NCBI GenBank assembly: GCA_050486545.1
Contig: JBJHDM010000056.1
Span: 1-20,472 of the forward strand
DNA from: DAOMNN01 sp050486545
GTDB lineage: Bacteria; Pseudomonadota; Gammaproteobacteria; Burkholderiales; Rhodocyclaceae
Reading direction: 5' to 3'
DNA: 20,472 nucleotides
In this document: one piece after another, positions 1 to 7,172 of the stretch
How positions within the stretch are numbered: position 1 is the stretch's first letter
How the letters are laid out: the number at the start of each line of letters is the position of its first letter
The notes under the pieces: generated by a model
Told to the model about the DNA's origin: nothing
The model's input: the letters and a program-made list of their open reading frames with translations, nothing else
The model's database searches: none
Position numbers and translations under genes: made by a program

Positions 1-56
1 CGGGATCGAAGGGGGGTGACGTATTCGTCCGTCCCGCGGTCAAGTCCGGTAGCTGA
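1..56 (+). CDS. rplC: 50S ribosomal protein L3, C-terminal end (partial)
   Basis: Only the last codons lie in the window. Reading from position 3 gives GSKGGDVFVRPAVKSGS and then TGA at 54-56. This matches the usual L3 ending, in which a glycine-rich turn is followed by a V-x-P-A-V-K segment. L3 is an early-assembly protein of the large subunit near the peptidyl transferase centre. It sits 11 bp before rplD, the expected S10-operon order (rpsJ-rplC-rplD). The rest of the gene and the S10 leader are upstream of the window. Confidence 0.9.
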   Translation, partial: GSKGGDVFVRPAVKSGS

Positions 57-67
57 GCGGGGGCGCA

Positions 68-688
68 ATGGAACTGAAACTCCTGAACGAGAACGGCGAA
101 CAGGCCTCGACGCTGGAAGCGTCGGATAGGCTGTTCGGTCGTGAGTACAACGAGGCGCTCGTCCACCAGGTGGTGGTCGCCTATATGGCGAACGCGCGCT
201 CGGGCAATCGTGCCCAGAAAGGGCGTGCGGAGATCGCGAAATCGACCCGCAAGCCATGGCGGCAGAAGGGTACGGGTCGTGCGCGTGCCGGGATGGCATC
301 GAGCCCGATCTGGCGTGGAGGTGGTCGGGTTTTCCCGAGCTCGCCCGACGAGAACTTCTCCCACAAGGTCAATCGCAAGATGTACCGCGCCGGTGTCGCG
401 GCGATCCTGTCGCAGCTTGCGCGTGAGGATCGGATTGCGATCGTCGAGGACTTCAGTGTCGAGGCGCCGAAGACCCGCCTGCTTGCGCAGAAGCTCAAGG
501 GGATGGGGCTGGATTCGGTGCTCGTGATCACCGATCAGTTTGACGAGAACCTGTTTCTGTCTTCCCGTAACCTGCACCAGGTGCTGGTGCTGGAGGTTTC
601 GGAGGCGGATCCGGTGTCGCTGGTGAATTTCCAGAAGGTGCTGGTCACCAAGGGTGCGCTGGCCAAGATGGAGGAGGTCTGGCAATGA
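68..688 (+). CDS. rplD: 50S ribosomal protein L4
   Basis: A 206-residue protein, close to the E. coli length of about 201. The central basic loop that reaches into the peptide exit tunnel is visible as KPWRQKGTGRARAG at about residues 60-73, followed by the conserved segment SPDENFSHKVNRKM. The ATG follows a GC-rich GAGCGGGGGCGCA stretch after rplC. The stop codon overlaps the start of rplW by 4 nt (ATGA), which suggests translational coupling. In E. coli, L4 represses its own S10 operon through the leader. That leader is not in this window, so regulation here cannot be judged. Confidence 0.97.
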   Translation: MELKLLNENGEQASTLEASDRLFGREYNEALVHQVVVAYMANARSGNRAQKGRAEIAKSTRKPWRQKGTGRARAGMASSPIWRGGGRVFPSSPDENFSHKVNRKMYRAGVAAILSQLAREDRIAIVEDFSVEAPKTRLLAQKLKGMGLDSVLVITDQFDENLFLSSRNLHQVLVLEVSEADPVSLVNFQKVLVTKGALAKMEEVWQ

Positions 689-990
689 GTGGATTCAGCC
701 AGGAGCGTCTGATGCAGGTGTTGCTCGCCCCCCAGATCTCCGAAAAGGCGACCTTTCTCGCCGACAAGAATGAGCAGGTGGTGTTCAAGGTCGATTCGGC
801 CGCGACGAAGCCCGAAGTGAAGGCAGCGGTCGAGTTGCTCTTCAAGGTGGAGGTCGAGTCGGTCCAGATCGCGAACGTCAAGGGCAAGGTGAAGCGCTTC
901 GGAAAGATGATGGGGCGCCGCAAGGGCTGGAAGAAGGCCTTTGTATGCCTCAAGCCGGGCCAGGAAATCAATTTCGCGTCCGGGGAGTAA
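685..990 (+). CDS. rplW: 50S ribosomal protein L23
   Basis: A 101-residue L23. The N-terminal signature VLLAPQISEKAT (residues 12-23) is clear. Glu20 corresponds to E. coli Glu18, the residue by which trigger factor docks at the tunnel exit (known for the family). The internal Lys/Gly-rich loop GKVKRFGKMMGRRKGWKKAFV is also typical. Its ATG overlaps the rplD stop by 4 nt, and rplB starts 6 bp after its own stop, so it is deep inside one transcription unit. Confidence 0.97.
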   Translation: MSGFSQERLMQVLLAPQISEKATFLADKNEQVVFKVDSAATKPEVKAAVELLFKVEVESVQIANVKGKVKRFGKMMGRRKGWKKAFVCLKPGQEINFASGE

Positions 991-996
991 GCAATC

Positions 997-1824
997 ATGG
1001 CAATCGTAAAAGTCAAGCCTACCTCTGCCGGCCGTCGGGCGATGGTCAAGGTCGTCAATGCCGATTTGTACAAGGGGCGTCCGTATGCGCCGCTCGTCGA
1101 GAAGCAGACGAAGAATGCCGGGCGCAACAACCAGGGTCGGATTACCGTCCGTCATCAGGGTGGTGGGCACAAGCAGCACTACCGGGTGGTCGACTTCCGT
1201 CGCAACAAGGACAACATTCCTGCGCGCGTCGAACGCATCGAGTACGACCCCAATCGCTCGGCCAACATCGCGTTGATCTGCTATGCGGACGGCGAGCGGG
1301 CCTACATCATCGCGCCCAAGGGGCTCGAGGTCGGCCAGCAGGTCAGCAGTGGTTCCGAGGCGCCGGTGAAGGCCGGAAACACGCTTCCGATCCGCAATAT
1401 TCCGGTCGGCTCCACGATTCACTGCGTCGAGCTGATGCCGGGCAAGGGCGCCCAGATCGCGCGCGCGGCCGGGTCTTCCGTGCAGCTGCTTGCGCGCGAA
1501 GGTTCGTATGCGCAGCTGCGCCTTCGTTCGGGTGAGGTTCGCAAGGTGCATGTGGAGTGCCGAGCGACCATCGGCGAGGTGGGAAATGGCGAACATGGTC
1601 TGCGCAAGATCGGCAAGGCCGGTGCGACGCGTTGGCGTGGTATCCGTCCGACGGTTCGCGGTGTCGCGATGAACCCGGTCGATCACCCGCACGGCGGCGG
1701 TGAAGGCCGTACCGGCGAAGGTGGTGTGCCGCGTAGTCCGTGGGGGCAGCCTGCCAAGGGCTTCCGTACCCGGAGCAACAAGCGCACCGACAAGATGATC
1801 GTTCAGCGCCGGCGCAAGCGTTAA
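997..1824 (+). CDS. rplB: 50S ribosomal protein L2
   Basis: A 275-residue L2, near the usual 273-277. It has the OB-fold and SH3-like domains of the family and the strongly conserved DHPHGGGEG stretch at about residues 229-237. That stretch contains the histidine implicated in peptidyl transferase function and subunit association. The Lys/Arg-rich C-terminus SNKRTDKMIVQRRRKR is typical. A purine-rich GAGTAAGCAATC precedes the ATG. The gene lies between rplW and rpsS with gaps of 6 and 10 bp. Confidence 0.98.
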   Translation: MAIVKVKPTSAGRRAMVKVVNADLYKGRPYAPLVEKQTKNAGRNNQGRITVRHQGGGHKQHYRVVDFRRNKDNIPARVERIEYDPNRSANIALICYADGERAYIIAPKGLEVGQQVSSGSEAPVKAGNTLPIRNIPVGSTIHCVELMPGKGAQIARAAGSSVQLLAREGSYAQLRLRSGEVRKVHVECRATIGEVGNGEHGLRKIGKAGATRWRGIRPTVRGVAMNPVDHPHGGGEGRTGEGGVPRSPWGQPAKGFRTRSNKRTDKMIVQRRRKR

Positions 1825-1834
1825 GGGGTAAGAA

Positions 1835-2110
1835 ATGGCACGTTCTATCAAAAAAGGCCCGTTCGTCGACGCTCACCTGCTGAAGAAGGTCGATGCTGCG
1901 CGCTCGAGCAACGACAAGCGTCCGATCAAGACCTGGTCCCGGCGTTCCACCGTGCTGCCCGACTTCGTCGGGCTCACGATCGCGGTGCATAACGGGCGCC
2001 AGCACGTACCGGTGTTCATCTCCGAGAACATGGTCGGTCACAAGCTCGGCGAGTTCGCGCTGACGCGGACCTTCAAGGGTCACGCCGCCAGCAAGAAGGC
2101 GAAGAGGTAA
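1835..2110 (+). CDS. rpsS: 30S ribosomal protein S19
   Basis: A 91-residue S19, the usual length. The start MARSIKKGPFVDAHLLKK and the core motif KTWSRRSTVLPDFVGLTIAVHNG are family hallmarks. S19 sits in the 30S head and contacts S13 and the A-site finger bridge. The AAGGGGTAAGAA ribosome-binding region lies just upstream of the ATG. rplV begins 9 bp after the stop. Confidence 0.97.
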   Translation: MARSIKKGPFVDAHLLKKVDAARSSNDKRPIKTWSRRSTVLPDFVGLTIAVHNGRQHVPVFISENMVGHKLGEFALTRTFKGHAASKKAKR

Positions 2111-2119
2111 GGAGTGAAC

Positions 2120-2449
2120 ATGGAAACCAGAGCGATTCTCCGCGGCGTCCGGCTGTCTGCCCAGAAAGGGCGGCTGGTGGCGGACCAGGTGCGGGGCAAG
2201 CCGGTCGATCAGGCGATCAATATCCTCGCCTTTTCTCCGAAGAAGGGTGCGCAGATCATCCGAAAGGTGGTCGAGTCCGCGATCGCGAATGCCGAGCACA
2301 ATGACGGCGCGGACATCGATGCGCTCAAGATCAAGTCGATCAGCGTCGAGGAAGGTACGACGTTGAAGCGGTTCCAGGCGCGCGCGAAGGGACGGGGCAA
2401 CCGTATCCTGAAGCCGACCTGCCACATCTTCGTGACCGTCGGGGAATAA
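2120..2449 (+). CDS. rplV: 50S ribosomal protein L22
   Basis: I chose the ATG at 2120, giving 109 residues beginning METRAILRGVRLSAQKGRLVADQVRGK. An in-frame GTG at 2114 overlaps the AAGGAG ribosome-binding site (2109-2114) and is a worse start; the ATG has a 5-nt spacing. The tunnel-lining beta-hairpin is the late segment FQARAKGRGNRILKPTCHI. L22 and L4 together form the exit-tunnel constriction. The gene is 9 bp after rpsS and 9 bp before rpsC. Confidence 0.96.
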   Translation: METRAILRGVRLSAQKGRLVADQVRGKPVDQAINILAFSPKKGAQIIRKVVESAIANAEHNDGADIDALKIKSISVEEGTTLKRFQARAKGRGNRILKPTCHIFVTVGE

Positions 2450-2458
2450 GGAGCACAC

Positions 2459-3292
2459 ATGGGTCAGAAAATTCATCCGACCGGTTTTCGGCTGGCAGTG
2501 ACGCGGGACTGGACGTCGCGCTGGTTCGCTGCTTCCGGCGACTACTCTTCGATGCTGCACGAGGACCTGAAGGTCCGGAGTTTCCTGAAGAAGCGTCTCG
2601 GGCATGCGTCCGTCGGCCGCGTCATCATCGAGCGTCCGGCCAAGAATGCGCGGATCACGCTGTTCAGTGCGCGTCCCGGTGTGGTCATCGGCAAGAAGGG
2701 CGAGGACATCGAAGCGCTCAAGCGCGACCTGCAGGGCATCATGGGCGTTCCCGTGCATGTCAACATCGAAGAGGTCCGCAAGCCCGAGATCGATGCGCAA
2801 CTGATCGCCGATTCGATTGCCCAGCAGCTCGAGAAGCGCATCATGTTCCGCCGCGCGATGAAGCGTGCGATGCAGAATGCGATGCGCCTCGGTGCCCAGG
2901 GCATCAAGATCATGAGTGCAGGTCGTCTGAACGGTGCGGAGATCGCACGGACGGAATGGTATCGCGAAGGCCGCGTTCCGCTGCACACGTTGCGTGCGGA
3001 CATCGACTACGGCGTGGCCGAAGCGAAAACCACCTACGGGATCATCGGCATCAAGGTCTGGGTGTACAAGGGCGAGATGCTCGGTCGCAATGAGAAGCCG
3101 GCCGCCGTCGAGGGTGAGAACGAGGCGCGGCGGGGACGTCGTGCGCCGCGCAATGATGCCGGCGACAACCGGGGCGCGAAGCGGCCCGCTCGTCGTGCCG
3201 GTGCCGAACAAACCGATGCCGACAAAGCCGGCAAGCGTACCAGTAAAGCGGGAGTAGACGATGCTGCAGCCGTCGAGAAGGAAGTATCGTAA
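2459..3292 (+). CDS. rpsC: 30S ribosomal protein S3 with long basic tail
   Basis: S3 of 277 residues against 233 in E. coli. The N-terminal MGQKIHPTGFRL and the type-II KH domain with GKKG loop (residues 78-81) are clear. The conserved domain ends near WVYKGEMLGRNE (from residue 201). The last 65 or so residues form a low-complexity Arg/Ala/Glu/Asp tail. Such tails are known in other betaproteobacterial S3 proteins, but its end here is odd: it runs 32 nt into rplP. The other two frames stop nearby, at TAA 3244-3246 and TAG 3255-3257. S3 helps form the mRNA entry pore and its helicase activity. Identity is certain; whether the last dozen residues are ancestral is not. Confidence 0.96.
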   Translation: MGQKIHPTGFRLAVTRDWTSRWFAASGDYSSMLHEDLKVRSFLKKRLGHASVGRVIIERPAKNARITLFSARPGVVIGKKGEDIEALKRDLQGIMGVPVHVNIEEVRKPEIDAQLIADSIAQQLEKRIMFRRAMKRAMQNAMRLGAQGIKIMSAGRLNGAEIARTEWYREGRVPLHTLRADIDYGVAEAKTTYGIIGIKVWVYKGEMLGRNEKPAAVEGENEARRGRRAPRNDAGDNRGAKRPARRAGAEQTDADKAGKRTSKAGVDDAAAVEKEVS

Positions 3293-3674
3293 GGAGCAGA
3301 AAGGCCGGAACACCGGTATCGCGACACGCGGTGCCAAGGTCAGCTTCGGCGAATTCGGGCTCAAGGCAGTCGGGCGAGGTCGTCTGACCGCACGTCAGAT
3401 CGAATCCGCGCGTCGGGCGATGACCCGGCACATCAAGCGCGGCGGACGGATCTGGATCCGGGTCTTTCCGGACAAGCCGATTTCGACCAAGCCGGCCGAG
3501 GTCCGTATGGGTAAGGGTAAGGGCAATCCGGAGTACTGGGTCGCCGAGATCCAGCCCGGCAAGGTTCTGTATGAAATGGATGGCGTGAGCGAATCCCTCG
3601 CACGCGAAGCGTTCCGGCTTGCCGCCGCGAAGCTTCCGTTCGAGACGGTGTTCGTACTGCGCCACTTGGGGTGA
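3261..3674 (+). CDS. rplP: 50S ribosomal protein L16
   Basis: A 137-residue L16 starting MLQPSRRKYRKEQKGRNTG, the canonical N-terminus, so the ATG at 3261 is secure. A GGGAG site at 3250-3254 gives a 6-nt spacing and lies wholly inside the rpsC coding region. The two genes overlap by 32 nt in different frames. The conserved VRMGKGKGNPEYWVAEIQPGK includes Arg82, equivalent to the E. coli Arg81 that is hydroxylated by a 2-oxoglutarate oxygenase. L16 organises the A-site and peptidyl transferase region of 23S rRNA. Confidence 0.97.
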   Translation: MLQPSRRKYRKEQKGRNTGIATRGAKVSFGEFGLKAVGRGRLTARQIESARRAMTRHIKRGGRIWIRVFPDKPISTKPAEVRMGKGKGNPEYWVAEIQPGKVLYEMDGVSESLAREAFRLAAAKLPFETVFVLRHLG

Positions 3675-3676
3675 AC

Positions 3677-3871
3677 ATGAAAGCGAGTGAACTCCGCGCG
3701 AAGAGCGCTGGCGAATTGAACAAAGAGTTGCTCGACCTGCTCAAGGCCCAGTTTTCGTTGCGCATGCAACTGGCCACGCAGCAGCTCGGCAATACGAGCC
3801 AACTCGGGAAGGTGCGCCGCGATATCGCTCGCGTCCGTACGCTTCTGCGTGAAAAGGCGGGACAAGAATGA
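3677..3871 (+). CDS. rpmC: 50S ribosomal protein L29
   Basis: 64 residues from the ATG at 3677 (MKASELRAKSAGELNKELLDLL). An in-frame GTG at 3671 overlaps the rplP stop and the GGGG ribosome-binding stretch, so I prefer the ATG. It is an all-helical coiled-coil-like protein near the exit tunnel, next to L23. The motif QLGNTSQLGKVRRDIARVRT is typical of L29. The stop overlaps the rpsQ start by 4 nt (ATGA). Confidence 0.95.
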   Translation: MKASELRAKSAGELNKELLDLLKAQFSLRMQLATQQLGNTSQLGKVRRDIARVRTLLREKAGQE

Positions 3872-4137
3872 GCGAAACGACTGAAAAGGTCCGCCGTGCC
3901 CTGGTCGGGCGGGTGGTCAGCGACAAGATGCAGAAGACGGTCACCGTACTGGTCGAGCGCCGCGTCAAGCACCCTCTCTACGGAAAGATCATGACGCGCA
4001 CCGCGAAGTACCACGCGCATGACGAGGACAGTACTGCGGGAGCGGGAGACCTGGTCGAGATCGTCGAGTGCCGTCCGATTTCGAAGACCAAGGCCTGGCG
4101 CGTTTCGCAGGTACTGGAAAAGGCTCGCATTATCTGA
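3868..4137 (+). CDS. rpsQ: 30S ribosomal protein S17
   Basis: An 89-residue S17 OB-fold protein. The core LVGRVVSDKMQKTVTVLVERRVKHPLYGKIM and the ending DLVEIVECRPISKTKAWRV are family signatures. It is a primary 16S rRNA binder in the 30S body. It overlaps rpmC by 4 nt and is the last gene of the S10 operon; a 145-bp gap follows. Confidence 0.97.
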   Translation: MSETTEKVRRALVGRVVSDKMQKTVTVLVERRVKHPLYGKIMTRTAKYHAHDEDSTAGAGDLVEIVECRPISKTKAWRVSQVLEKARII

Positions 4138-4159
4138 TGTAGATGGCCGTCCGGGTTCG

Positions 4160-4187
4160 GCAGCTTGGCAAACTGCTGTCAAGCTGC
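4160..4187. repeat. 8-bp perfect inverted repeat inside the spc promoter
   Basis: GCAGCTTG (4160-4167) and CAAGCTGC (4180-4187) are exact reverse complements separated by 12 nt. The left arm covers part of the -35 box and the right arm ends directly against the -10 box. It could be an operator for a dimeric regulator. In read-through RNA from the S10 operon it could also fold as a weak hairpin. There is no uridine run after it, so it is not a standard terminator. Confidence 0.55.
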
Positions 4188-4193
4188 TAGAAT
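4165..4193 (+). promoter_or_regulatory. Predicted sigma70-type promoter of the spc operon
   Basis: TTGGCA (4165-4170) and TAGAAT (4188-4193) are separated by exactly 17 bp, close to TTGACA-17-TATAAT. Transcription would start near 4200, giving a leader of about 80 nt before rplN. This is the only large gap in the ribosomal block, and it sits where E. coli has its spc promoter. The leader also holds ACCCGAACGGGT (4228-4239), a short near-palindrome. GGAG at 4271-4274 is the probable ribosome-binding site of rplN. Confidence 0.7.
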
Positions 4194-4282
4194 CCGAAAT
4201 CTTTGTTTCTGCTCTCCGGAGCGCCCTACCCGAACGGGTTCCAAGACTGACCGCGATGGCGGGGTAAGTTGGAGATAAATTC

Positions 4283-4651
4283 ATGATTCAAATGCAGTCC
4301 ATGCTGGACGTGGCCGATAATTCCGGCGCGCGTTCGGTGATGTGCATCAAGGTGCTTGGCGGCTCGAAGCGGCGTTATGCCGGAATCGGCGATGTCGTCA
4401 AGGTCACCGTCAAGGATGCCGCGCCACGTGGGCGTGTCAAGAAGGGTGACGTGTATAACGCCGTGGTGGTCCGTACTGCCAAGGGTGTGCGTCGTCCTGA
4501 CGGAGCGCTCGTGAAATTCGACGGCAATGCCGCGGTGTTGCTGAACAACAAGCTCGAGCCCATCGGGACGCGCATCTTCGGACCGGTCACGCGTGAGTTG
4601 CGGACCGAGAAGTTCATGAAGATCGTGTCGCTTGCGCCGGAAGTGCTCTGA
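4283..4651 (+). CDS. rplN: 50S ribosomal protein L14
   Basis: A 122-residue L14 starting MIQMQSMLDVADNSGAR, the standard N-terminus. The beta-barrel core segment KRRYAGIGDVVKVTVKDAAPRG and the ending EKFMKIVSLAPEVL are conserved. L14 forms part of an inter-subunit bridge and is the docking site of the silencing factor RsfS (family knowledge). It is the first gene of the spc operon, behind its own predicted promoter. Confidence 0.98.
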   Translation: MIQMQSMLDVADNSGARSVMCIKVLGGSKRRYAGIGDVVKVTVKDAAPRGRVKKGDVYNAVVVRTAKGVRRPDGALVKFDGNAAVLLNNKLEPIGTRIFGPVTRELRTEKFMKIVSLAPEVL

Positions 4652-4663
4652 GGAGTTTGCGGA

Positions 4664-4981
4664 ATGAACAAGATCCGGAAAGGTGACGAGGTCATCGTGG
4701 TTGCCGGCAAGGACAAGGGCCGTCGCGGTACGGTGCTTCGCCGTGTCGACGACGAGCGTGTCGTGGTCGAGGGGATCAATCGTGTGAAGAAGCACGTGCG
4801 GCCCAATCCCATGAAGGGCGAAGTCGGCGGGATCGTCGAAAAGGCCATGCCGATCCATATCTCGAACGTGGCGCTGTTCAATCCCAACGCCCAGAAAGGC
4901 GATCGGGTTGGGATCAAGGTGCTTGAGGATGGTCGCAAGGTGCGCTTCTTCAAGTCCAATGGCGAACTCGTCGACGCGTAA
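4664..4981 (+). CDS. rplX: 50S ribosomal protein L24
   Basis: A 105-residue L24. The KOW motif at the start (IRKGDEVIVVAGKDKGRRGTV, about residues 4-24) and the conserved VEGINRVKKHVRPNP identify it. L24 is an assembly initiator of the large subunit, at the 5' end of 23S rRNA. AGGAGTTTGCGG precedes the ATG. rplE starts 9 bp downstream. Confidence 0.97.
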   Translation: MNKIRKGDEVIVVAGKDKGRRGTVLRRVDDERVVVEGINRVKKHVRPNPMKGEVGGIVEKAMPIHISNVALFNPNAQKGDRVGIKVLEDGRKVRFFKSNGELVDA

Positions 4982-4990
4982 GGAGTGGCA

Positions 4991-5530
4991 ATGACGCGCT
5001 TACAACAGTACTACAAGGAAACCGTGGCTCCGGGGCTGCGCGAGCAGTTCGGGTACAAGTCCGTGATGGAAGTGCCACGGATCACGAAGATCACGCTGAA
5101 CATGGGCGTGGGTGAAGCCGTGGGCGACAAGAAGATTCTCGAGAACGCGGTCGGCGACATGGCCAAGATCGCGGGCCAGAAACCGGTCGTGACCAAGGCG
5201 CGCAAGTCGATCGCCGGCTTCAAGATTCGTGACGGCTATCCGATCGGTTGCATGGTGACGCTGCGCGGGCCCCGGATGTACGAGTTTCTGGATCGTCTGA
5301 TCACCGTAGCGATTCCCCGGATCCGCGACTTCCGCGGGGTGTCCGGCAAGGCCTTCGATGGTCGCGGCAACTACAACATCGGCGTCAAGGAACAGATCAT
5401 CTTCCCTGAAATCGAGTACGACAAGATCGACGCGCTTCGTGGGATGAACATCAGCATCACGACGACGGCCAAGACGGACCAGGAAGCGAAGGCGCTGCTC
5501 GCGGCGTTCAAGTTCCCGTTCAAGAACTGA
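4991..5530 (+). CDS. rplE: 50S ribosomal protein L5
   Basis: 179 residues from the ATG at 4991 (MTRLQQYYKETVAPGL), the same length as E. coli L5. An in-frame GTG at 4985 lies in the AAGGAGTG ribosome-binding sequence and is less likely. The conserved VPRITKITLNMGVGEA and RDFRGVSGKAFDGRGNYNIG are present. L5 binds 5S rRNA and contacts S13 across the subunit interface. In E. coli the S8 repressor site is around the start of this gene; I could not convincingly fold an equivalent here. Confidence 0.97.
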   Translation: MTRLQQYYKETVAPGLREQFGYKSVMEVPRITKITLNMGVGEAVGDKKILENAVGDMAKIAGQKPVVTKARKSIAGFKIRDGYPIGCMVTLRGPRMYEFLDRLITVAIPRIRDFRGVSGKAFDGRGNYNIGVKEQIIFPEIEYDKIDALRGMNISITTTAKTDQEAKALLAAFKFPFKN

Positions 5531-5537
5531 GGGTGTT

Positions 5538-5843
5538 ATGGCGAAACTTGCTCTGATCAATCGCGAGGAAAAGCGCCGCAAGTTGGTGGCGAAGTATGCC
5601 GCCAAGCGCGCCGAACTGATCGCACGGATCAACGATTCCGGTCTGTCCGACGACGAACGGATGGCCGCGAGGCTCAAGCTGCAGCAGATTCCGCGCAATG
5701 CGAGCCCGGTGCGGGGTCGCAATCGTTGCGCGCTGACGGGTCGTCCGCGCGGTGTGTTCCGCAAGTTCGGGCTGTGCCGCAACAAGCTGCGTGATCTCGC
5801 GTTCCGGGGTGAAGTGCCGGGCGTGACCAAGGCGAGCTGGTAA
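5538..5843 (+). CDS. rpsN: 30S ribosomal protein S14, long zinc-free form
   Basis: 101 residues, matching E. coli S14. It lacks the CxxC...CxxC zinc ribbon of the short form; the two cysteines near NRCALTGRPRGVFRKFGLCR are not so arranged. The ending LAFRGEVPGVTKASW is conserved. S14 is in the 30S head, contacting S3 and S10. It is 7 bp after rplE and 12 bp before rpsH. Confidence 0.97.
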   Translation: MAKLALINREEKRRKLVAKYAAKRAELIARINDSGLSDDERMAARLKLQQIPRNASPVRGRNRCALTGRPRGVFRKFGLCRNKLRDLAFRGEVPGVTKASW

Positions 5844-5855
5844 GGAGAGAATGAA

Positions 5856-6251
5856 ATGAGTATGTCCGATCCTATCGCCGATATGCTGACGCGCATCCGC
5901 AACGGCCAGCAGGCGCAAAAGGCAAGTGTTTCGATGCCGTGCTCCAAGCTCAAGGTCGCGATCGCGAAGGTGCTGCAGGATGAAGGGTACATCGACGGGT
6001 ATTCGGTGCGCGAGAACGGCGGCAAGGCCGAGCTCGACGTGGCGCTGAAGTACTATGCCGGCCGCCCTGTCATCGAGCGCATCGAGCGCGTGAGTCGTCC
6101 CGGGCTGCGCATCTACAAGGGCAGCGACAAGCTTCCCAAGGTCATGAACGGGCTGGGTGTGGCGATCGTGTCGACCCCGCGCGGCGTCATGACCGATCGC
6201 GCGGCGCGCGCCGGTCGTGTCGGCGGCGAAGTCATCTGTTACGTCGCGTAA
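5856..6251 (+). CDS. rpsH: 30S ribosomal protein S8
   Basis: A 131-residue S8 starting MSMSDPIADMLTRIRNGQQ. An ATG at 5851 meets a stop after two codons, so 5856 is the start, behind TAAGGAGAGA. The C-terminal RNA-binding motif GLGVAIVSTPRGVMTDRAARAGRVGGEVICYV is intact. S8 binds helix 21 of 16S rRNA and in E. coli represses the spc operon by binding its mRNA. Whether that control exists here is not visible. Confidence 0.97.
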   Translation: MSMSDPIADMLTRIRNGQQAQKASVSMPCSKLKVAIAKVLQDEGYIDGYSVRENGGKAELDVALKYYAGRPVIERIERVSRPGLRIYKGSDKLPKVMNGLGVAIVSTPRGVMTDRAARAGRVGGEVICYVA

Positions 6252-6260
6252 GGGGGTCTC

Positions 6261-6794
6261 ATGTCTCGCGTAGCGAAGAATCCGGTTGCAGTGCCCGCTG
6301 GTGTCGATGTCACCATCGGTGCCGGAGAAGTCACTGTGAAGGGCCCGCTGGGCTCGCTCACGCAGGTGTTCGGCAATGCTGTCGACATCGTGCGTGAAGG
6401 CGACAGCCTCGTGTGCAAGGCGCGCGACGGCGTGGCCAACTCCCGCGCGATGTCGGGAACGGTCCGTGCGTTGCTGAACAATATGGTCACCGGGGTGAGC
6501 AAGGGCTTCGAGCGCAAGCTCAACCTCGTGGGGGTCGGTTACCGGGCGCAGGCCCAGGGCGACCAGCTCAACCTGACGCTGGGCTTCTCTCATCCGGTCG
6601 TGCATCAGATGCCGGCCGGGGTGAAGGTCGAGACGCCTACCCAGACGGAGATCCTGATCAAGGGGATCGACAAGCAGCAGGTTGGCCAGGTTGCGGCCGA
6701 AGTGCGGGCCTACCGCCAGCCCGAGCCCTATAAGGGCAAGGGCGTCCGTTATTCGGACGAGGTGGTCGTGCTCAAGGAAACGAAGAAGAAGTAA
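6261..6794 (+). CDS. rplF: 50S ribosomal protein L6
   Basis: A 177-residue L6 with the duplicated alpha/beta domain structure of the family. N-terminal MSRVAKNPVAVPAGVDVTI and the C-terminal signature QVAAEVRAYRQPEPYKGKGVRY are clear. It lies by the sarcin-ricin loop and the factor-binding site. GGGGGTCTC precedes the ATG, 9 bp after rpsH. Confidence 0.97.
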   Translation: MSRVAKNPVAVPAGVDVTIGAGEVTVKGPLGSLTQVFGNAVDIVREGDSLVCKARDGVANSRAMSGTVRALLNNMVTGVSKGFERKLNLVGVGYRAQAQGDQLNLTLGFSHPVVHQMPAGVKVETPTQTEILIKGIDKQQVGQVAAEVRAYRQPEPYKGKGVRYSDEVVVLKETKKK

Positions 6795-6806
6795 GGGCGG
6801 TTCGTC

Positions 6807-7160
6807 ATGAACAAAAAACAAGTTCGTCTGCGTCGTGCTCGCAAAACCCGAGCCAAACTCGCGGAGCTGAAGGCGGTTCGCCTGACGGTCTTCCGTTCGA
6901 ATTCGCACATCTATGCGCAGATCATTTCGGGCTGCGGTTCGAAGGTGCTGGCTTCGGCGTCGACGGTCGAAAAGGATGTTCGCGCGCAGGTCAAGAATGG
7001 CGGCAACAAGCAGGCCGCCGAGCTGGTCGGCAAGCTGATCGCCGAGCGTGCGAAAGGAGCCGGTGTGGAATCGGTGTCCTTCGATCGTTCCGGATTCCTT
7101 TATCACGGTCGCGTCCAGGCGCTGGCCGAGGCCGCCCGGGAAGGCGGACTCAAGTTCTAA
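6807..7160 (+). CDS. rplR: 50S ribosomal protein L18
   Basis: A 117-residue 5S rRNA-binding protein. The basic N-terminus (MNKKQVRLRRARKTRAKLAE), the segment RLTVFRSNSHIYAQII and the C-terminal FDRSGFLYHGRVQALAEAAREGGLKF are typical. It works with L5 in the central protuberance. It is 12 bp from both neighbours. Confidence 0.97.
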   Translation: MNKKQVRLRRARKTRAKLAELKAVRLTVFRSNSHIYAQIISGCGSKVLASASTVEKDVRAQVKNGGNKQAAELVGKLIAERAKGAGVESVSFDRSGFLYHGRVQALAEAAREGGLKF

Positions 7161-7172
7161 GCGAGGATTTGT

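Noticed and set aside
1343..3364. Minus-strand open frame of about 670 codons opposite rplB to rplP
   Set aside because: Same cause: antisense of conserved genes, no ribosome-binding site, no recognisable domain.
4960..5000. Search for an S8-type repressor stem at the rplX/rplE junction
   Set aside because: I saw a GACGCG direct repeat but no convincing helix-21-like stem; RNA folding with a covariance model would be needed.
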